From Pseudomonadota bacterium (GTDB lineage: Bacteria; Pseudomonadota; Gammaproteobacteria; Burkholderiales; Burkholderiaceae_F), in contig JAEZVV010000159.1 of assembly GCA_023443095.1 (NCBI GenBank), positions 1 to 34,453 of the forward strand: DNA of 34,453 nucleotides. Reading direction: 5' to 3'. The notes under the pieces are model-generated. The model saw only the letters and a program-made list of their open reading frames with translations, was not told the DNA's origin and did not search any database. A program made the translations under genes and the position numbers. Below, piece by piece: positions 30,757-34,453 of the stretch. Positions within the stretch are counted from its first letter, which is position 1. The number at the start of each line of letters is the position of its first letter.

Positions 30757-31592
30757 AGCCTGCCGATAAATATGCGGTGGTCGGCCATCCGATCGCCCAC
30801 AGCCGCTCTCCCGAGATCCACGCCATGTTCGCGCGGGGGCTGGGCCATTCCATCACTTACGAGCGGATCGAAGCTCCGCTCGAGGGGTTTGCCGACACCG
30901 CGCTCGCCTTGCGCGACGCCGGTTACAAGGGCCTCAACGTCACCCTGCCGTTCAAGCTCGACGCGGCTAAGCTTGCCACCGACCTCACGGCCCGGGCGCG
31001 CCTGGCCGGCGCCGTCAACACCCTGCGTTTCGACGGCGAATCCATCCTCGGCGACAACACCGACGGCATCGGTTTCGTGCGCGACATCACCGAACGCCTG
31101 GCTTTCCCGATCAAGGATTCGGCCATCCTCATCCTCGGTGCCGGCGGCGGTGTACGCGGTCTGGTGCCGTCGCTGCTCGAGGCCGGTCCCCGATGGATCG
31201 CCGTGGCCAACCGCACCCAGCGTCGCGCCGAAGAGCTGGCCGACGAGTTCGGCATCGAGGCGATCCATTTCGACGAGATCCCGGCCGAGCATTTCGACCT
31301 CGTCGTCAACGCCACCACCACCGGCCTGCACCACGAGGCGCCGGCGATCGACCCCGAGACCTTCGACGACTGCCAGCTCGCCTACGACCTCGTCTACGCC
31401 CCCGAGCCCACACCCTTCATGGAGCTTGCCCGTCGGGGCGGCGCCCGCCAGGTCGCCGACGGCTTGGGCATGTTGATCGAGCAGGCGGCCGAGTCCTACC
31501 AGGTGTGGCGAGGTACGCGGCCCGACACGGCCTGCGTCTACGAGGAGCTGCGCCGCCTGATCGCCGCCGAAGCGCTCGCCGCGGCCCGCTGA
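30753..31592 (+). CDS. aroE: Shikimate 5-dehydrogenase (279 aa)
   Basis: NADPH-dependent reduction of 3-dehydroshikimate to shikimate, the step after AroQ. Substrate and catalytic motifs are present: HSRSP (16-20), NVTLPFK with catalytic Lys68, and DNTDG with Asp104. The nucleotide-binding loop reads LGAGGGVRG, and ANRTQRR after the second strand has the Asn-Arg-Thr of NADPH-preferring AroE. ATG overlaps the tonB stop (ATGA). Length is normal. mtgA follows 7 bp after its stop, giving the known tonB-aroE-mtgA order. Confidence 0.97.
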   Translation: MKPADKYAVVGHPIAHSRSPEIHAMFARGLGHSITYERIEAPLEGFADTALALRDAGYKGLNVTLPFKLDAAKLATDLTARARLAGAVNTLRFDGESILGDNTDGIGFVRDITERLAFPIKDSAILILGAGGGVRGLVPSLLEAGPRWIAVANRTQRRAEELADEFGIEAIHFDEIPAEHFDLVVNATTTGLHHEAPAIDPETFDDCQLAYDLVYAPEPTPFMELARRGGARQVADGLGMLIEQAAESYQVWRGTRPDTACVYEELRRLIAAEALAAAR

Positions 31593-31599
31593 TTTCCGC

Positions 31600-32295
31600 A
31601 TGAAAACCGCGTTGCGCTGGCTCGGCCGGGCCGCGCTCCTGCTGCTGGGCCTGCTGTTCCTGATCCAGCTCTGGTATCTGGGCTGGGTCGTGCTCTACAA
31701 ATGGGTCGACCCGCGCACCACGTCCTTCATGGACCGCGAGCTCGCGCTGCTGCAGGAGAAGAACCCCAAGGCGCAGTTGAAGCACCAATGGGTACCTTAC
31801 GATCGCATCAGCCGGCACCTGAAGCGGGCGGTGATCACGGCCGAAGACGCCAAGTTCAACGAACACGAGGGCGTCGACTGGGACGCCATCGGCAAGGCCT
31901 ACGAAGTCAATCTCAAGCGTGGCAAGAAGGCCAAGGGCGGTTCGACCATCACCCAGCAGCGCGCCAAGAACCTGTTCCTGTCGCCCGACAAGAGTTATCT
32001 GCGCAAGGGGCAGGAGCTTGTCATCACCTTCATGATCGAGGCGGTGTGGGACAAGCGCCGCATCCTCGAGGTCTATCTCAACTCGGTCGAGTGGGGTGTG
32101 GGAGTGTTCGGCGCCGAGGCGGCGGCCCGCCATTATTACGGCACCTCGGCCGCCAACCTGGGGCCGGAACAGTCGGCGCGCCTGGCCGGCATGTTGCCGC
32201 GGCCCAAGTTCTTCGACCGCAACCGCGGCTCGGCCTACCTTGCCGGCCGCACCCAGGCGATCCTCCGCTACATCAATCACGCCGACGTCCCCTGA
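31600..32295 (+). CDS. mtgA: Monofunctional peptidoglycan glycosyltransferase MtgA (231 aa)
   Basis: A membrane-bound GT51 enzyme that polymerises lipid II into glycan strands. One N-terminal membrane helix (about 11-33) precedes the catalytic domain. Motif 1 reads AEDAKFNEHEGVDW with catalytic Glu82; motif 2 is GGSTITQQRAKNLFLS, and motif 4 is EVYLNSVEWGVGVFG. The commonly seen leucine after STITQQ is Arg121 here, a change worth noting but not catalytic. No transpeptidase domain, so monofunctional. Starts 7 bp after aroE, likely same transcript. Confidence 0.95.
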   Translation: MKTALRWLGRAALLLLGLLFLIQLWYLGWVVLYKWVDPRTTSFMDRELALLQEKNPKAQLKHQWVPYDRISRHLKRAVITAEDAKFNEHEGVDWDAIGKAYEVNLKRGKKAKGGSTITQQRAKNLFLSPDKSYLRKGQELVITFMIEAVWDKRRILEVYLNSVEWGVGVFGAEAAARHYYGTSAANLGPEQSARLAGMLPRPKFFDRNRGSAYLAGRTQAILRYINHADVP

Positions 32296-32347
32296 TCCAC
32301 GTCGCGCGATCGCCGCGCCGAGTGCCGGAACACGGGGCGCGGCGACG

Positions 32348-32353
32348 TACAAT
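32348..32353 (+). promoter_or_regulatory. TACAAT -10-like box upstream of mgtE
   Basis: TACAAT followed by CG lies 23 bp before the ATG of mgtE, in the 81-bp gap after mtgA. It is the same TACAATCG as before the second tonB. No good -35 at 17 bp. Confidence 0.3.
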
Positions 32354-32376
32354 CGCCGCGGTTTCCAGGGGGCGCG

Positions 32377-33894
32377 ATGGGCGAGTTCGACACCCGAAAA
32401 TTCGAGGCAGCTGAGGCCGCGCCGCAGGCGCAGGCCGCGCTTGCGCGCGACCCCGAAGAGGCGAGCCGCGCCTTGGCGCGGGTCCAGCACCTGCTCGAGC
32501 GCCAGCGCCGGGTCGAATCGCTGATCCAGCGCGAGCAGCCGACTGCGCAAGCCGAGCAGAAGAAGGAACTGGTCGAGTCGCTGGTGCAGCGCCAGCACCT
32601 GACCGAGCTGCGTGCCATCCTCGACGCCCTGCACCCGGCCGACATTGCCTACATCCTGGAGGCGCTGCCGCTCGCCGACCGGCTGGCGGTGTGGGACTGC
32701 GTCAAGGCCGACCGCGACGGCGAGATCCTGGTCGAGGTGGGCGACAGCGTCCGCGAGACCCTGATCGACGCGATGGACCGCGAGGAGCTGGTCGACGCGG
32801 TCGAGACCCTCGACGCCGACGAGATCGCCGACCTGGTCGACGACCTGCCGCCGGACGTGATGGCCGAGGTCCAGGAAGGCCTCTCGCACGAGGAGCGCGC
32901 CCAGTTGCGCGCCGCCATCAGCTACCCCGAGGATTCGGTCGGCGCGCGCATGGACTTCGAGTTCGTCTCGATTCGCGAAGAGGTCACGCTCGAAATCGTG
33001 CTGCGTTACCTGCGCCGCTTCGAGACCCTGCCCGACCACACCGACCAAGTTTTCGTGGTCGACCGCGACAGCCGCCTGAAGGGGGCCTTGCCGATCGACC
33101 GCATTCTCATCAACGAGCCCGACACCGAGGTGCGCTCGTTGATGAAGACCGACATCCTGACCCTGAGCCCGCTCGACGACGCCGGCGAAGCCGCCCAGGC
33201 CTTCGAGCGCTACGACCTGGTGAGCGCGGCCGTGGTCGACGAGGCGGGCCGCCTGGTCGGGCGCCTGACCGTCAACGAAGTGGTCGACGTGATCCGCGAG
33301 GAAAGCGACCAGGAAGCGCTGGCCAAGGTCGGCCTGTCCGAAGACCAGGACATGTTCGGATCGATCTGGGACTCGGCCAAGGGCCGCTGGCTGTGGCTGG
33401 GGGTCAACCTCTGCACTGCGTTTTTTGCTTCGCGGGTGATCAGCGCCTTCGAAGGCACGATCGAAAAGGTGGTGGCGCTCGCCGCACTGATGCCTATCGT
33501 CGCCGGCATCGCCGGCAATTCCGGCAACCAGACCCTGACCCTGCTGGTGCGTTCGATGGCGATGGGGCAGGTCACCGACTCGAACCAGCGCCAGCTCGCG
33601 CTCAAGGAGATCTACGTCGCGCTCTTCAACGGCGCGGCCTGGGGCGCGATCGCCGGCCTGCTCGCCTGGTTCCTGTACCGCGATTCGGCCAACGGGCCGC
33701 TGCTGGGCCTGGTCATGTTCATGGCCATGATCCTCAACATGCTGGTGGGCGCGGCCGTGGCCTTGATCGTCCCGCTTACGCTCAGGGCCCTGGACCGCGA
33801 CCCGGCCATGGGCGGGTCGGTGCTGCTGACCTTCACCACCGACTCGGGCGGTTTCTTCATCTTCCTCGGCCTCGCGACCCTGTTCTTCCTCTAG
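32377..33894 (+). CDS. mgtE: Magnesium transporter MgtE (505 aa)
   Basis: A Mg2+ channel/transporter gated by cytoplasmic Mg2+. The cytoplasmic part has a long N-terminal helical MgtE-N domain (to about 185) and a CBS pair (about 190-310). Then come about five membrane helices from residue 345, with the pore signature PIVAGIAGNSGNQTLTL and DPAMGGSVLLTFTTDSGGFFIFL at the end. An additional glutamine/arginine-rich stretch (about 30-70) precedes the family core. CAGGGGG stands just before the ATG. Fully intact. A phosphatase gene follows after 29 bp. Confidence 0.96.
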   Translation: MGEFDTRKFEAAEAAPQAQAALARDPEEASRALARVQHLLERQRRVESLIQREQPTAQAEQKKELVESLVQRQHLTELRAILDALHPADIAYILEALPLADRLAVWDCVKADRDGEILVEVGDSVRETLIDAMDREELVDAVETLDADEIADLVDDLPPDVMAEVQEGLSHEERAQLRAAISYPEDSVGARMDFEFVSIREEVTLEIVLRYLRRFETLPDHTDQVFVVDRDSRLKGALPIDRILINEPDTEVRSLMKTDILTLSPLDDAGEAAQAFERYDLVSAAVVDEAGRLVGRLTVNEVVDVIREESDQEALAKVGLSEDQDMFGSIWDSAKGRWLWLGVNLCTAFFASRVISAFEGTIEKVVALAALMPIVAGIAGNSGNQTLTLLVRSMAMGQVTDSNQRQLALKEIYVALFNGAAWGAIAGLLAWFLYRDSANGPLLGLVMFMAMILNMLVGAAVALIVPLTLRALDRDPAMGGSVLLTFTTDSGGFFIFLGLATLFFL

Positions 33895-33923
33895 GCAGGA
33901 CGGCGCGGCGAAAGGGGGGCGTC

Positions 33924-34453
33924 ATGCTGGCGGCTCTGATCGCTATGGCTCTGGCTTCGGGACCGGCGCTGGCAGTTGCGGCGGACCAAGCCCGGCTCGA
34001 AAAGGTCGTGGTTCTCAGCCGCCACGGCCTGCGTTCGCCCACCCAGGATCGCCACGAACTCGAATCGTGGGCGTTGCGCCCGTGGCCGCCGTGGTCAGTT
34101 CCGCGCGGCGACCTCACTGCGCGCGGTGCCGAGCTGATCCGCTGGACCTGGGAGCAGCAGCGCGAGCGGCTGGCACCGCTTCTTGGTGCAGCCTGTCCGC
34201 CGCCCGGCACGGTGAGCCTGCATGCCGATGTCGACGAGCGCACCCGGGCTTCGGCCGCGGCCCTGATCGAAGGTCTCGCACCCGGCTGCGGCCTGTCGTA
34301 TTCGCTCGCCCCGACTCGCATCGATCCGCTCTTCCATCCGGTCAAGGCCGGGGTCTGCGCGTTCGAGCCGGCCGCCGCCCGCGCCGCAGTGAAGGAGGCA
34401 GGCGACGGCCTGGAGGGACTGGCGCGTCTCCTGCAGCCCCAGCTCGCCAGTAT
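33924..34453 (+). CDS. Histidine acid phosphatase (AppA/Agp-like), 5' part only
   Basis: The frame starts at ATG 33924 (AAAGGGGGG upstream), 29 bp after mgtE, and runs off the window after 176 codons. A hydrophobic N-terminus (MLAALIAMALASGPALA, cleavage near residue 20) suggests export to the periplasm. The phosphatase loop VVLSRHGLRSP contains the phospho-acceptor His34 of the RHGxRxP motif, and the second phosphate-pocket arginine is in HADVDERTRASA. WPPWSVPRGDLTARG and LFHPVKAG resemble E. coli glucose-1-phosphatase Agp and its relatives. The distal HAE or HD proton-donor motif lies outside the window. Substrate (phytate, glucose-1-phosphate or other) cannot be said. Confidence 0.9.
   Translation, partial: MLAALIAMALASGPALAVAADQARLEKVVVLSRHGLRSPTQDRHELESWALRPWPPWSVPRGDLTARGAELIRWTWEQQRERLAPLLGAACPPPGTVSLHADVDERTRASAAALIEGLAPGCGLSYSLAPTRIDPLFHPVKAGVCAFEPAAARAAVKEAGDGLEGLARLLQPQLAS

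Noticed and set aside
31417..33048. Minus-strand open frame of 543 codons across aroE, mtgA and mgtE
   Set aside because: It spans three real plus-strand genes and has no recognisable domain.

Overview
The window is high-GC chromosomal DNA from a betaproteobacterium. By gene content and order it is most like Rhodocyclales or their relatives, but that placement is inference from synteny, not a database match. Supporting neighbourhoods are: ffh divergent from a ccsA/ypjD-type gene that runs into a PP0621-type gene, pilS, pilR and ampD; tlpA-aroQ-accB-accC-prmA-DUF3426; and an RNB nuclease-tonB-aroE-mtgA cluster. I see no tRNA, rRNA, CRISPR array, insertion sequence, integrase or phage gene. Almost all of it is core chromosome. 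The accessory parts are the TonB-dependent transport block at the left edge and a gene-poor stretch before a histone-like gene.

Layout. (1) 1-5812, plus strand: the 3' part of one TonB-dependent receptor, a complete paralogue in tandem (about 60% identical over the shared part by hand alignment), then exbB-exbD-tonB. Receptors and energising complex sit together, so this looks like a dedicated outer-membrane uptake module of unknown substrate. (2) 5875-9469, minus strand: ffh-ruvC-ruvA-ruvB (signal recognition particle GTPase and Holliday-junction resolution). (3) 9518-14373, plus strand: ccsA-like, PP0621-like, pilS-pilR (type IV pilus two-component control) and ampD (peptidoglycan recycling). 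(4) 14374-15202: 829 bp with no supportable gene. (5) 15203-16555: a lysine/alanine-rich histone H1-like protein built on a 33-bp repeat, then yggT. (6) 16618-23752, minus strand: nucleotidyltransferase-fold gene, tlpA-like thioredoxin, aroQ, accB, accC, prmA, DUF3426 zinc-ribbon protein, PfkB kinase, glycine-zipper lipoprotein. (7) 23861-34453, plus strand: mpl, yqiA-like esterase, SDR oxidoreductase, ybaK-like deacylase, marC, RNB nuclease, a second tonB, aroE, mtgA, mgtE, and the start of a histidine acid phosphatase cut by the window edge.

How they fit together. Cell-envelope metabolism recurs: mpl and ampD recycle murein peptides, mtgA polymerises glycan, accBC feeds fatty acids, and aroQ and aroE are two steps of the shikimate pathway. 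Many neighbours overlap by 1-7 bp (ruvC/ruvA, ccsA-like/PP0621-like, pilS/pilR, nucleotidyltransferase/tlpA, mpl/yqiA, ybaK/marC, marC/RNB, tonB/aroE), pointing to translationally coupled operons. Several transcription units are preceded by a -10-like element of the form TANAATC close to the start codon.

Most interesting signal. The exbB-exbD-tonB module next to the receptors departs from the Escherichia coli pattern at two positions tied to energy coupling. ExbB has His157 where the glutamate of the third membrane helix is expected, and the adjoining TonB lacks the SxxxH motif in its membrane anchor, while the second, orphan TonB at 29872 keeps it. I found no clearly new defence or mobile system.
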